64,000 nt of DNA. It comes from Planctomycetaceae bacterium (GTDB lineage: Bacteria > Planctomycetota > Planctomycetia > Planctomycetales > Planctomycetaceae). The stretch lies in NCBI GenBank assembly GCA_002724315.1, contig PBOJ01000134.1, forward strand, positions 62,001 to 126,000, given 5' to 3'. Made by a program: the position numbers and the translations under genes. Of this stretch, positions 39,211-47,621 are shown one piece after another. The notes under the pieces were generated by a model. The model did not search any database. It saw only the letters and a program-made list of their open reading frames with translations, and had not been told where the DNA came from. Position 1 is the stretch's first letter. Every line of letters begins with the position of its first letter.

Positions 39211-40122
39211 ATGCGAATCCCCACCCTGCTGTTGCTGGCCCTGTGGGTGTCACCGTCGACGGCTGCCGAAAAGCCGGCCGAACCCACCAAGGACGTGAAA
39301 ACCGAAGCGTTGGCCAAGCGACCCCGCGTTCCCGGTCGCCTGTCGGTCACACTACGGGACCGACAGAAAACATCGGCCGGGAAAGTCCGCGAACGGACAC
39401 GGAAGGTGGAGTGGACCGCTGCGGAGACAGCCGTGATCATCTGCGACATGTGGAACGGCCATTACTGCCTCCTGGCCGCTCAACGCGTCGACGCGATGGC
39501 GCCGAGAATGAACCGCGTGATCACCGCCGCACGAGCTCACGGCATGTTGATCATCCACGCCCCCAGCGGGTGCATGGATGTCTACGCCAAGACGGCACAT
39601 CGCTGGAGGATGAAGCTGGCTCCGGCCGCCAAGACACCGATCCCACTGAAGGGCTGGTGCTATCGGGATCCCGAGCGAGAGCCCGAACTGCCCGTGGATG
39701 TCTCGAAACAGCCCTGTGATGACCCGGTCGTCGGCAAGGCCGTGCGGAGGTTCTCGAAACAGCATGACGCGATCAAGATCACGGGTTTTGACGGCGTGAG
39801 CCACAGCGGCCAGGAGATCTACAACGTGCTCCACCGCGAGGGCATCCGCAACGTGGTGCTGATGGGCGTGCACACCAACATGTGCGTGCTGGGCCGACCG
39901 TTCGGAATCCGCCAGATGGTTGGCCTGGGCTTCAACGTGGCCCTGGCCCGCGACCTGACCGACGCGATGTACGATCCGCGACAGGCCCCATTTGTCAGCC
40001 ACACCCGGGGAACCGAACTGGTCGTCGAACACATCGAGACCTACTGGTGCCCGTCGCTGCTGGGAGCCGATCTGACGAAGATCGTGCCCGGATCGGCTGA
40101 CCCGGTCGTCGGCAACAAGTGA
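39211..40122 (+). CDS. Exported isochorismatase-like cysteine hydrolase
   Basis: 303 residues with a Sec signal (MRIPTLLLLALWVSPSTAA). The catalytic domain (about 65-290) has the isochorismatase/nicotinamidase triad pattern: D79 in VIICDMWNGHYC, a Lys in the middle segment, and the nucleophile Cys in GVHTNMCVLGR (near 227). An export signal is unusual, since most members are cytosolic. Substrate (an amide, carbamate or enol ether) unknown. GAGG upstream supports the ATG. It is convergent with the PspA-like gene. Confidence 0.88.
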   Translation: MRIPTLLLLALWVSPSTAAEKPAEPTKDVKTEALAKRPRVPGRLSVTLRDRQKTSAGKVRERTRKVEWTAAETAVIICDMWNGHYCLLAAQRVDAMAPRMNRVITAARAHGMLIIHAPSGCMDVYAKTAHRWRMKLAPAAKTPIPLKGWCYRDPEREPELPVDVSKQPCDDPVVGKAVRRFSKQHDAIKITGFDGVSHSGQEIYNVLHREGIRNVVLMGVHTNMCVLGRPFGIRQMVGLGFNVALARDLTDAMYDPRQAPFVSHTRGTELVVEHIETYWCPSLLGADLTKIVPGSADPVVGNK

Positions 40123-40133
40123 AACGCCCCGCG

Positions 40134-40685
40134 TCAGTCGGCTTCGCCTTCGAGTTCGGCCCGTAAGCGGCTCAGCTCGTCCTCGATACGCTCCGCCGTC
40201 GCCGAATCCACACTCTCGGAATCCCCCAGCACAACCGTCTCAGATTCGGCCGGGGTCGCTCCCTGGACCAGACCCTGCTCACGGCGGCGGGCTTCGGCCA
40301 GCCGGGCCTGCAACGCCCGGTAGGTGGTCGACATGTGATCACACGTCGCGATGGCGGCATTGAGTTGCTGGGTGAGCCCGGCCACCAGGTCCTCAACCTC
40401 ACTCTTGCAGATCAGGCTCAGCCGGGCCTGCCGCTCGTCTCCGGTCTTCAACCAGTTGCGGGCCTGGTCTTTCCAGTGATCGATCCGTTCACGGTGCTCG
40501 TCGAGTTCACGGCGAAGACGTTCCCGGGTCGACAAGGCTGTCGTCATGCTCCGATCGGCACTGGCCACCCCGCGTTCGATCTCAACAACAATTTGCACGA
40601 TCGCCGCCTGCGGATCGGATTCTCCGTCGAGGAGCTCCGAGAGGTTGCAGGTGACGATGTCGGTCAATCGTGTGAAGTAGCTCAT
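40134..40685 (-). CDS. PspA/IM30-like coiled-coil protein
   Basis: 183 residues, shorter than the usual 220. The N-terminus YFTRLTDIVTCNLSELLDGE with DPQAAIVQIVVEIERGV matches the amphipathic helix and first helix of PspA/IM30. The rest is a predicted coiled-coil hairpin (about 45-140), with an acidic tail (about 150-183). PspA-type proteins bind and protect stressed inner membranes. It lies 95 nt downstream of an ECF sigma gene on the same strand, suggesting that the sigma factor controls an envelope-stress response that includes this protein. Confidence 0.8.
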   Translation of the reverse strand: MSYFTRLTDIVTCNLSELLDGESDPQAAIVQIVVEIERGVASADRSMTTALSTRERLRRELDEHRERIDHWKDQARNWLKTGDERQARLSLICKSEVEDLVAGLTQQLNAAIATCDHMSTTYRALQARLAEARRREQGLVQGATPAESETVVLGDSESVDSATAERIEDELSRLRAELEGEAD

Positions 40686-40780
40686 CGCCGCGAGCCTCGA
40701 TCAGCTGACCCCAGTGGCCAACACGTGAAGAAACCACTGTGGACAACGGTCACGAACCCGAAAAAGATCACCGTCGTCGA

Positions 40781-41521
40781 TCAGATTGTGACCGGTTTCT
40801 TCAATTCTAGCGCATTGGACCGGGACCGACCACGGTCGGCACGGGGCAACATCGGCCTGGCCCAACGGCGAACGACGGGATGCTCGGCTGACAGCATCCC
40901 GTACTGGCCCAGCAGTTCAGCCAGCCGCTGACGTGCCAGCCTCAGGCGGCTCTTGCACGTCCCCAGCGGAATCTCCAGGGCCGTGGCGATCTCGCTGAGC
41001 ATCATGTCGGTCTGCTCGACCAGGGTCATCACCAGCCGCTGCTCTTCGGGAATCTCGAGAATCAGGTCACGAATTCGAGCCACGTTCTCGGCCGACGCAG
41101 CCTGGTGATCGGGACGAGATCGCAGCGAGGCTCGACCATCATATTCCAGGGTCTCGATCACCAGCACGTCGTCGGACCCGCCGAAGACACGCACCGAATG
41201 GACCAGCGCGTCACGAGACATGTCCCGGATCGAGTCGACCAGGAGATTGCGGGCGATGCGAAACAGCCAGCCGCGAAACCGGCCACACGGGATGTAGTTC
41301 CAGGCCTTGTTGGAAACCCGCAGTAGCGTTTCCTGTGCCAGGTCCTCGGCCAGATGCCCGTCGTTGGTGTTGGCCATGAAGAACCGCTGGAGTGGAAGTT
41401 CGAACTCGGTCACCAGGGACTCGAACGCCGCAACATCCCCTTGCTGAATCCGGACCATCAGCCGATCGGGATCAACCGCCACCGGAACGTCGGCGGGCTT
41501 ATCCGTGCCACTGCTGATCAT
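40781..41521 (-). CDS. ECF-type RNA polymerase sigma factor
   Basis: About 246 residues. Region 2 is at about 20-100 (FESLVTEFELPLQRFFMANT, EDLAQETLLRVSNKAWNYIP, GRFRGWLFRIARNLLVDSIRD). Region 4 is at about 140-200 (EIPEEQRLVMTLVEQTDMML, LSEIATALEIPLGTCKSRLR). A 40-residue basic tail after region 4 (RRWARPMLPRADRGRSRSN) is longer than in most ECF factors. No anti-sigma gene is adjacent. The ATG at 41521 is preferred to a TTG at 41530. Likely directs its own and the downstream pspA-like gene. Confidence 0.9.
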   Translation of the reverse strand: MISSGTDKPADVPVAVDPDRLMVRIQQGDVAAFESLVTEFELPLQRFFMANTNDGHLAEDLAQETLLRVSNKAWNYIPCGRFRGWLFRIARNLLVDSIRDMSRDALVHSVRVFGGSDDVLVIETLEYDGRASLRSRPDHQAASAENVARIRDLILEIPEEQRLVMTLVEQTDMMLSEIATALEIPLGTCKSRLRLARQRLAELLGQYGMLSAEHPVVRRWARPMLPRADRGRSRSNALELKKPVTI

Positions 41522-41579
41522 CGATTCCAACTCCGCGGCCTGCAGCCATCCTCAAGGTCGGATTCTGTTTGGCGACTCG

Positions 41580-41641
41580 GTATAACCGGCAAGCGGGTGC
41601 CTGCCATTCGAGGCCGCCACCCGACCCGGAAGTATAACCGG
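41580..41641. repeat. Direct repeat GTATAACCGG in sigma/larA divergent region
   Basis: Two exact copies of GTATAACCGG (41580-41589 and 41632-41641), 52 bp apart start to start (about five helical turns), lie between the divergent ECF sigma and LarA-like genes. They may be regulator-binding sites or overlap -10 elements (TATAAC). Confidence 0.45.
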
Positions 41642-41692
41642 AATCACAACACGTTTGACGACCTCCAGCCTCCAGAAGCGCATCCCAGACCG

Positions 41693-42937
41693 GTGAGCAA
41701 ACCCAACCCCCTCACTGTTGACATGCGATATGGCCGGTCCGGCCGTCTGGCGTTGTCGGTCGATGCCGATCGACTGGTCACCCGCCGCGAGGCTCCCGAA
41801 CAGCTCGAAACGCTCGACTCGTCAATCCGTGCCGCACTGACCACGCCGCTGGACTTCCCCCCACTTGAACAGGCCGTGATCCCCGGTGACCGCATCGTCA
41901 TCGCCCTGGACGCCGACACGCCCGCCGCCGACAGGATCCTGGCCGCAATCTGGGACGTGCTGGCTCTCAGAGACGTCGAACCCGAAGACGTGCTGGTGCT
42001 GCAACCTCGGAGTTCACAGCCCGGGGCGCCGGCCGATCCCCGCTCGGCTTTGACCAGGAATGTCGCCGGCCGGATCTCGTGGCAAATCCACAATCCCGAC
42101 GAGGCCGAGGGCGGGCAGTACCTGGCCACGTCGTCGTCCGGAGAGCGAGTGTACCTGGCCGCCGAGTTAATCGAGGCGGACCTGGTGATCCCGGTCGGCC
42201 CGGTCGGCTTCGACTCGGTGCTCGGTTACCGGGGCACCCACAGCGTGCTCTATCCTGGCTTGTCCAATGCCGAGTCGATCACCCGGGCACTTGGAGAGGG
42301 CCACCGGGAACTGGAACCGGCCGACCAGCGACCGCTCCGGCAACTCGTCGATGACGTCGGATGGCTGCTGGGCGTCCAGTTCTGCGTGCAGGTCGTACCG
42401 GCAACCGGGTCGGGCGTGGCCGGCGTGTGGGCCGGGTGCCCGGAATCCGTCTTCCAAGCAGCCCGGGAATGTCTCGAGGACGCCTGGCGGGTTGAACTGG
42501 AAGAACGCCCGGACATCGTCATCGCCTCGATCGAAGCCGATGCCGGCGGCCACGGGTGGAACCAGGTCGGACGGGCCCTGGCAGTGGCCCGCAACCTGGT
42601 CGCGCACGAGGGGCGGATCCTGCTACTGACCGACCTCAAAGAACCACCCGGTGATGGCCTGAAACTCGTTCGGAGTGCCGATGCTCCGTCCGAGGCGCTC
42701 TCGCCGCTGAAGTCCCTGGCGCCGGCAGACTTGGTGCCCGCCACCCAGTGTGTCGAGGCGGCCGACTGGGCCCGGATTTACCTGATGAGCCGGCTCGACA
42801 GTGACCTCGTCGAAGACCTTTTCATCACGCCGCTGGAACACCCCGACGAAATCAGTCGGCTGCTCGAATTGCCCGGACAATGCGTGATCATCGAAAACGC
42901 ACAGCACGCCTACGGAAGGATCCAGTCCGGCGAGTGA
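41693..42937 (+). CDS. LarA-like (DUF2088) protein lacking the pincer lysine
   Basis: 414 residues with the LarA N-terminal (DUF2088) and C-terminal folds: PLEQAVIPGDRIVIALDADTPAADR split over residues 56-83, a His in WQIHNPDE (near 128), ADLVIPVGPVGFDSVLGYRG near 165-185 and a GVQFCVQVV region. Lactate racemase attaches its nickel-pincer cofactor through a Lys in a G-x-x-G-G-x-K-x-x-x-P-G segment. Here the equivalent GYRGTHSVLYPG has Ser in place of that Lys. The protein is therefore probably not a classical LarA racemase. GTG start at 41693. It is divergent from the ECF sigma gene. Confidence 0.78.
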   Translation: MSKPNPLTVDMRYGRSGRLALSVDADRLVTRREAPEQLETLDSSIRAALTTPLDFPPLEQAVIPGDRIVIALDADTPAADRILAAIWDVLALRDVEPEDVLVLQPRSSQPGAPADPRSALTRNVAGRISWQIHNPDEAEGGQYLATSSSGERVYLAAELIEADLVIPVGPVGFDSVLGYRGTHSVLYPGLSNAESITRALGEGHRELEPADQRPLRQLVDDVGWLLGVQFCVQVVPATGSGVAGVWAGCPESVFQAARECLEDAWRVELEERPDIVIASIEADAGGHGWNQVGRALAVARNLVAHEGRILLLTDLKEPPGDGLKLVRSADAPSEALSPLKSLAPADLVPATQCVEAADWARIYLMSRLDSDLVEDLFITPLEHPDEISRLLELPGQCVIIENAQHAYGRIQSGE

Positions 42938-43107
42938 CCGTCAGCCGGTTGATCCGCCCAACCAACCCCAGCTAGACTGGAACATCACCTTTGGTGACAA
43001 TCGTGTCCACGGGGCCGGGACACAGACGACCAGGACGTTCGCCCCGGGAACCACCAAAGCGACAAGACACAGACACCTCAATTCACGAGTCACAGGAGAT
43101 TCGGACG

Positions 43108-44559
43108 ATGGCACAAAAGACACGTCGCGACTTCCTCGAACAATCCATGCTGACTGCCGCTGCCGCGGCCGTGGCCGGTGCCCCAACCTTCGTGCCGGCG
43201 GCCGAAAAGCAGTCAAAGAGTCCCAACGAGCGACTGCAGGTTGCGGTGGTCGGCGTCCGTGGACGCGGGCAATCGCACCTGAGTGCCTTTTCGCGGCGGA
43301 AGGACACCGAGGTCGTGGCCGTCGTCGATCCCGATGAGGCCATCGGACGCCAGCGGGCAGAGAAGGTCGGCAACAGCTCGGGCCGCAAGCCGCAGTACCT
43401 CAAGGACATGCGGAAGGCCTTCGAGGACAAGTCGATCGACATCGTGTCGATTGCCACTCCCAACCACTGGCACGCGCTGGCGGCCATCTGGGCCATCCAG
43501 GCCGGCAAGGACGTTTACGTCGAGAAGCCGGTCAGCCACAACGTCAGCGAAGGCCGACGGATCGTGCAGGCCGCACGCAAGTACGGCAAGATCGTCCAGA
43601 CCGGTACCCAGTGCCGCTCGATGGGTGGCACCATCCAGGCCATCGACCACGTCCACCAGGGCAAGATCGGCAAGGTCAGTGTCGCACGCGGCCTGTGCTA
43701 CAAACGGCGTGGCTCGATCGGAGCCCGCGGCAAGTACAAGGCCCCGGCCAGCGTCGACTACAGCCTGTGGCTGGGCCCCGCGGCCGAGAAGACTCTCAGC
43801 CGACCCCGTTTCCACTACGACTGGCACTGGCAGTGGGACTACGGCAACGGCGACCTGGGCAACCAGGGCATCCACCAGATGGACATCGCCCGCTGGGGGC
43901 TGGGTGTTGACCACATTGGACACTCGGTCCACAGCTACGGCGGTCGGCTGGGATATGTCGATGCCGGTGACACGGCCAACACCCAGGTCAGCATCCACGA
44001 CTACGGCGAAAAGAGACTGGTCTTCGAGGTCCGTGGCCTGCCCACCGACCGGCTGAAGGGTGCCGGCGTGGGCGTGATCTTCGAAGGCTCCGACGGCTAT
44101 GTCGTGCTCTCCAGCTACAACGGTGGAGCGGCCTTCGATCCCGAGGGGAAGATGGTCAAGAAGTTCAGCGCCGGTGGCGATCACTTCGCCAACTTTGTCT
44201 CGGCTGTCCGCAGCAGAAAGCACACCGATCTCAATGCCGACATTGAGAACGGTCACCTCTCCAGTGCCCTGTGTCACCTCGGCAACGTCTCCTACCGTCT
44301 CGGTCAGGCCATCTCGGTGGCGGACCTGCAGAAGCGGTTCGACGGCGACGACGAGGCGACCGAGACGCTCGGTCGGGTGGTCGGCCACCTGGCCGGCAAC
44401 AAGGTCGACCTGGCCTCGCAGCAGTTGATTTCCGGCCAGTCCCTGCAGCTGGACCCGAAGAAGGAGATCTTCATCGGCTCCGAAGCCAAGCAGGCCAACC
44501 CGCACCTGACTCGCGAGTACCGCAAGCCGTTCGTCGTGCCGTCGGCCAACGACGTCTAG
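43108..44559 (+). CDS. Tat-exported Gfo/Idh/MocA-family oxidoreductase
   Basis: 483 residues. The Tat signal is KTRRDFLEQSMLTAAAAAVAG (about 4-24, ending near PAAE). A Rossmann domain (about 45-165) has VVGVRGRGQSHLSAF and the conserved IATPNHWHALAAIWAIQAGKDVYVEKP. The C-terminal alpha/beta domain contains HWQWDYGNGDLGNQGIHQMD. The family uses NAD(P) to oxidise or reduce sugars and inositols. Tat export lets the folded, cofactor-loaded enzyme reach the periplasm. AGGAG before the ATG fixes the start and excludes the upstream extension to 42991. It ends at a strong terminator. Confidence 0.93.
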   Translation: MAQKTRRDFLEQSMLTAAAAAVAGAPTFVPAAEKQSKSPNERLQVAVVGVRGRGQSHLSAFSRRKDTEVVAVVDPDEAIGRQRAEKVGNSSGRKPQYLKDMRKAFEDKSIDIVSIATPNHWHALAAIWAIQAGKDVYVEKPVSHNVSEGRRIVQAARKYGKIVQTGTQCRSMGGTIQAIDHVHQGKIGKVSVARGLCYKRRGSIGARGKYKAPASVDYSLWLGPAAEKTLSRPRFHYDWHWQWDYGNGDLGNQGIHQMDIARWGLGVDHIGHSVHSYGGRLGYVDAGDTANTQVSIHDYGEKRLVFEVRGLPTDRLKGAGVGVIFEGSDGYVVLSSYNGGAAFDPEGKMVKKFSAGGDHFANFVSAVRSRKHTDLNADIENGHLSSALCHLGNVSYRLGQAISVADLQKRFDGDDEATETLGRVVGHLAGNKVDLASQQLISGQSLQLDPKKEIFIGSEAKQANPHLTREYRKPFVVPSANDV

Positions 44560-44582
44560 AGAACGGCAAAGGGGACAAACCA

Positions 44583-44625
44583 GGGGACCGGCTTTCGCCA
44601 CCAGGCGGGGCCGGTCCCCTTTTTT
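44583..44625 (+). terminator. Rho-independent terminator after the oxidoreductase gene
   Basis: GGGGACCGGC (44583-44592) pairs exactly with GCCGGTCCCC (44610-44619). An inner CGCC/GGCG helix extends the hairpin, and six T residues follow (44620-44625). Confidence 0.93.
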
Positions 44626-44692
44626 CTTCTTGAGCCGACTCGGCGATTCCTGCTACAAGCCCGACCAGCCGGGGGGCTTGAGGAACCGTCCG

Positions 44693-45499
44693 ATGTCCGA
44701 GACGAACACCCCCGTTCCGACCTCACCCGGGGCAATCGCCTGGTGCCTGTTGGCACTGCTGCCGGTGGCCACCGCCGTCGGCTTCGATACCGCTGGTGCC
44801 CGGCCACAACCGATCACCCTCGGCTCCAATCATCGCCCGGGTCTCGCCTTCGACCAGTACCTGGTCAATCTCGGACAGGTTCCCGCCCAGGCCGAACACC
44901 GCGCGTTCTTCGCCTTCACCAACACCGGTTCGACACCGGTCCGTGTCACCGCCCTTCACCCCAGTTGCGGATGCCTGGACCCGAAACTGCCCAAGGCCAC
45001 CTGGGAACCGGGAGAACGGGCGGTGTTCTCCCTGAGGATCCTGGCCACCCGCGAGCCGCCCGGACCCAAGGAATACACGGTTCGCGTCGAATACGACGAC
45101 GGCAAGCCGCGGGAGACCCTGCTGCGTCTGAAGGTGAACCTGCCCGAACAGAAACTGGTCATCTCACCCAAGGCCCTGATCTTCTACCAGAACACTCCCG
45201 ACCCGATCACACGACCAATCACCCTCTCTCGTCATCACATCAAGCGGCTCAGCGTCCTCGACGTCTCCACGTCTTCCTCGATTGTCCAGGCCGCGATCGG
45301 CCGAGACCGGATCGACGCCAACGGCCAACGGACGGCCGAGGTGCTGGTGACCGTCGGAGCCGTGCCGCCCGGCAAGCACCAGGCGTTCGTCGAGATCGCC
45401 ACCGACGACCCCGACTACCCCGAGGTGCGTGTGCCGGTACTGGTGATGGGCCCGGCAGCGGCGAAGTCGGCAGCCCGGAATGCCGAAAAGAAGAGGTAA
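44693..45499 (+). CDS. DUF1573 exported protein
   Basis: 268 residues. The N-terminal hydrophobic segment (about 13-32) is a signal or anchor. The DUF1573 Ig-like domain (about 55-140) has GQVPAQAEHRAFFAFTNTGS and the hallmark PSCGC. A second beta-sandwich follows (about 150-250), ending DDPDYPEVRVPVLV. The tail is Ala/Lys-rich. DUF1573 domains resemble ASH/MSP-type beta-sandwiches and are probably structural or binding modules. AGGA ten bases upstream supports the ATG at 44693. It is followed by a DUF1501 gene. Confidence 0.85.
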   Translation: MSETNTPVPTSPGAIAWCLLALLPVATAVGFDTAGARPQPITLGSNHRPGLAFDQYLVNLGQVPAQAEHRAFFAFTNTGSTPVRVTALHPSCGCLDPKLPKATWEPGERAVFSLRILATREPPGPKEYTVRVEYDDGKPRETLLRLKVNLPEQKLVISPKALIFYQNTPDPITRPITLSRHHIKRLSVLDVSTSSSIVQAAIGRDRIDANGQRTAEVLVTVGAVPPGKHQAFVEIATDDPDYPEVRVPVLVMGPAAAKSAARNAEKKR

Positions 45500-45511
45500 C
45501 ACGGCACAACG

Positions 45512-45540
45512 TCGCCACGGCCTGATTCGGATGATAGAAT
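45512..45540 (+). promoter_or_regulatory. Candidate promoter before the third DUF1501 gene
   Basis: TCGCCA (45512-45517, 4 of 6 to TTGACA), 17-base spacer, TAGAAT (45535-45540), 61 bases before the ATG at 45601. Confidence 0.35.
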
Positions 45541-45600
45541 GGAGTACCGGGGCGGCGGTATCCGCCCGCATTTTCACGGTCCTCTCCTTCGGCACTCCAA

Positions 45601-47520
45601 ATGCTCAACATCGACGGCATTTCGCAACGAGGGTTCTGCGACGGGATCTCCCGCCGTCGAGTGCTCGAGGTCGGCTCGCTGGCGACCGCCGGCCTGGGAC
45701 TGCCCGGAATGCTGGCTCGCCAGGCTGTCGCCAATCCCGACGGCAACCCGACCTTCGGCCGCGCCAAGCGGGTGATCCTGCTGTTCATGTGGGGGGGACC
45801 GGCTCACCAGGACACCTGGGACATGAAGCCCGACGGTCCGGTCGCCACCCGTGGGGAATTCCGACCGATCGGAACCAACGTTCCCGGGCTGCATGTCAGC
45901 GAGCACCTGCCGTTGGTCTCGCGGCACGCCGACAAACTGGCCGTCATTCGCTCGGTCGGCCAGGAAGACAACAACCATTCGACCGGTGCCCACGCCGGTC
46001 TGACCGGTCGCAAGCACGAGCTGAAACAGGAGTCGTTCAACGCCCGGCGATCCGACTTCCCGCACTTCGGCTCGGTGCTCAGCTACCTCCAACCCAACCG
46101 GGGTGGCCTGCCGACGTTCGTGTCACTCCCAGAGATGATCCACACGACCAACGGCGCGATCACGCCTGGACAGGGTGGCGGGCTGCTGGGACGACGCTTT
46201 GACCCGTTCCAGATCACCGAACACCCCGACCGGCGAGACTTCTCGATCGAGAGCCTGAAGTTGCCCGCAGGCGTGGGGCTGGGCCGAATGGCCGGCCGAC
46301 GGGCCCTGCTGGAAGGCGTCGATCGCATCGCCAGGCTGGCTGATCGATCCAGTTCCAGCCAGTCACTCGACCAGTTCTACCAACGTGCCCTCGACATGGT
46401 GCTTGCCCCCAAGGCTCGCCACGCCTTCGACCTGTCCAGTGTCCCCGAAGAGGAACGGTGGCGTTACGGCTACCACGCGTTCGGCCAGGGTGTGCTGATG
46501 GCCCGGCGACTGGTTGAAGCCGGGGTCAAGCTGGTCACCGTCTACTGGCACCGCGAACGCAAGACCATCGATTCGAGCTGGGACACGCACCTGCTGAACT
46601 TCACCGAACTCAAGCACCGGCTGCTGCCCTCGGCCGATCGACCCATCTCCGCCCTGCTCGAAGACCTCCAGGCATCGGGGATGCTCGACGAAACACTGGT
46701 GATCTGGAACAGCGAATTCGGCCGCACGCCGAAGATCAACAAGAACGCTGGCCGTGATCACTGGGGTCCCTGCAACAGCGTGGTGATGGCCGGAGGCGGC
46801 GTGCCCGGAGGGCAGGTCTTTGGAGCCACCGACGAACAGGCCGCTTACCCCACCTCCGAAAAAGTCACCCAGGACGACATCGCGGCAACGATTTATCACC
46901 TGCTGGGTCTCGAGGCCGAGACCCGGGTCCGCGATCGACTCAACCGCCCTCACGCGATCGCCCTGGGGGAACCGATCCACAAACTGCTGGGCGGCCACTG
47001 CCGGGTCGAGCCGACTCGCGATCCGACCCCGCGAATCCACGTGACCAGCATCGGCCCGTTCGAAACGATGCTCAAGGAAAACGGCAACCGCTTCCTGTGC
47101 CTGGAACCGGGCAACGCCGACAACGAGACCCACTGGGCGATCAAGGGCCTGGCCCAACCGTCGACCGGCAAGACGGGCCGATCCCTGGGCGATGCGGCCG
47201 CCACTCTGACCTACAAGGGCATCTTCTGGAACCACTTCGACTACACCAACGTGTTGATCCGCTGGTCCAGCCCCACAACGCTCGAGGGCGTTTCGCTCTC
47301 CCTTGCCGGCAAACCGGTGCCGATCCCCAAGGCCCCAGACTCCGCCGAACCAACCGCCGTCTGGCAGATCCCGATTCCCCAGGGACTGGTGCCCTCGATC
47401 CCCAACGGGCCGGGAAAACTGGTCGTTTCACTGACCGCCCCCGGGCGGCGGCTGGCCGGCCTTGCGGTCACCGGTGATCCCGTACGGGACATGGTGCTCG
47501 AGCGGTTCGACATCGCCTGA
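45601..47520 (+). CDS. DUF1501 Tat-exported protein with extra C-terminal domain
   Basis: 639 residues, about 165 longer than the other two DUF1501 proteins in the window. The Tat-type signal is GISRRRVLEVGSLATAGLGL. The core follows the family: VILLFMWGGPAHQDTWDMKP, GVKLVTVYWHRERKTIDSSWDTH, ETLVIWNSEFGRTPKINKNAGRDHWGP and DIAATIYHLLGLEAET. After the core ends near residue 463 (PIHKLLGGHC), a separate beta-rich region (about 470-639) carries no motif I recognise. It has GKTGRSLGDAAATLTYKG and ends ... MVLERFDIA. Function unknown. Confidence 0.88.
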   Translation: MLNIDGISQRGFCDGISRRRVLEVGSLATAGLGLPGMLARQAVANPDGNPTFGRAKRVILLFMWGGPAHQDTWDMKPDGPVATRGEFRPIGTNVPGLHVSEHLPLVSRHADKLAVIRSVGQEDNNHSTGAHAGLTGRKHELKQESFNARRSDFPHFGSVLSYLQPNRGGLPTFVSLPEMIHTTNGAITPGQGGGLLGRRFDPFQITEHPDRRDFSIESLKLPAGVGLGRMAGRRALLEGVDRIARLADRSSSSQSLDQFYQRALDMVLAPKARHAFDLSSVPEEERWRYGYHAFGQGVLMARRLVEAGVKLVTVYWHRERKTIDSSWDTHLLNFTELKHRLLPSADRPISALLEDLQASGMLDETLVIWNSEFGRTPKINKNAGRDHWGPCNSVVMAGGGVPGGQVFGATDEQAAYPTSEKVTQDDIAATIYHLLGLEAETRVRDRLNRPHAIALGEPIHKLLGGHCRVEPTRDPTPRIHVTSIGPFETMLKENGNRFLCLEPGNADNETHWAIKGLAQPSTGKTGRSLGDAAATLTYKGIFWNHFDYTNVLIRWSSPTTLEGVSLSLAGKPVPIPKAPDSAEPTAVWQIPIPQGLVPSIPNGPGKLVVSLTAPGRRLAGLAVTGDPVRDMVLERFDIA

Positions 47521-47621
47521 GCTCCGCTTGACAGCCCGCTCCCCGAAGTCCGGCCCCATTGCGTTCGGCCGCGGCACCTCGGACAATCGCCCCTTTCCCC
47601 GATTGGCTCACCGAGACACCC

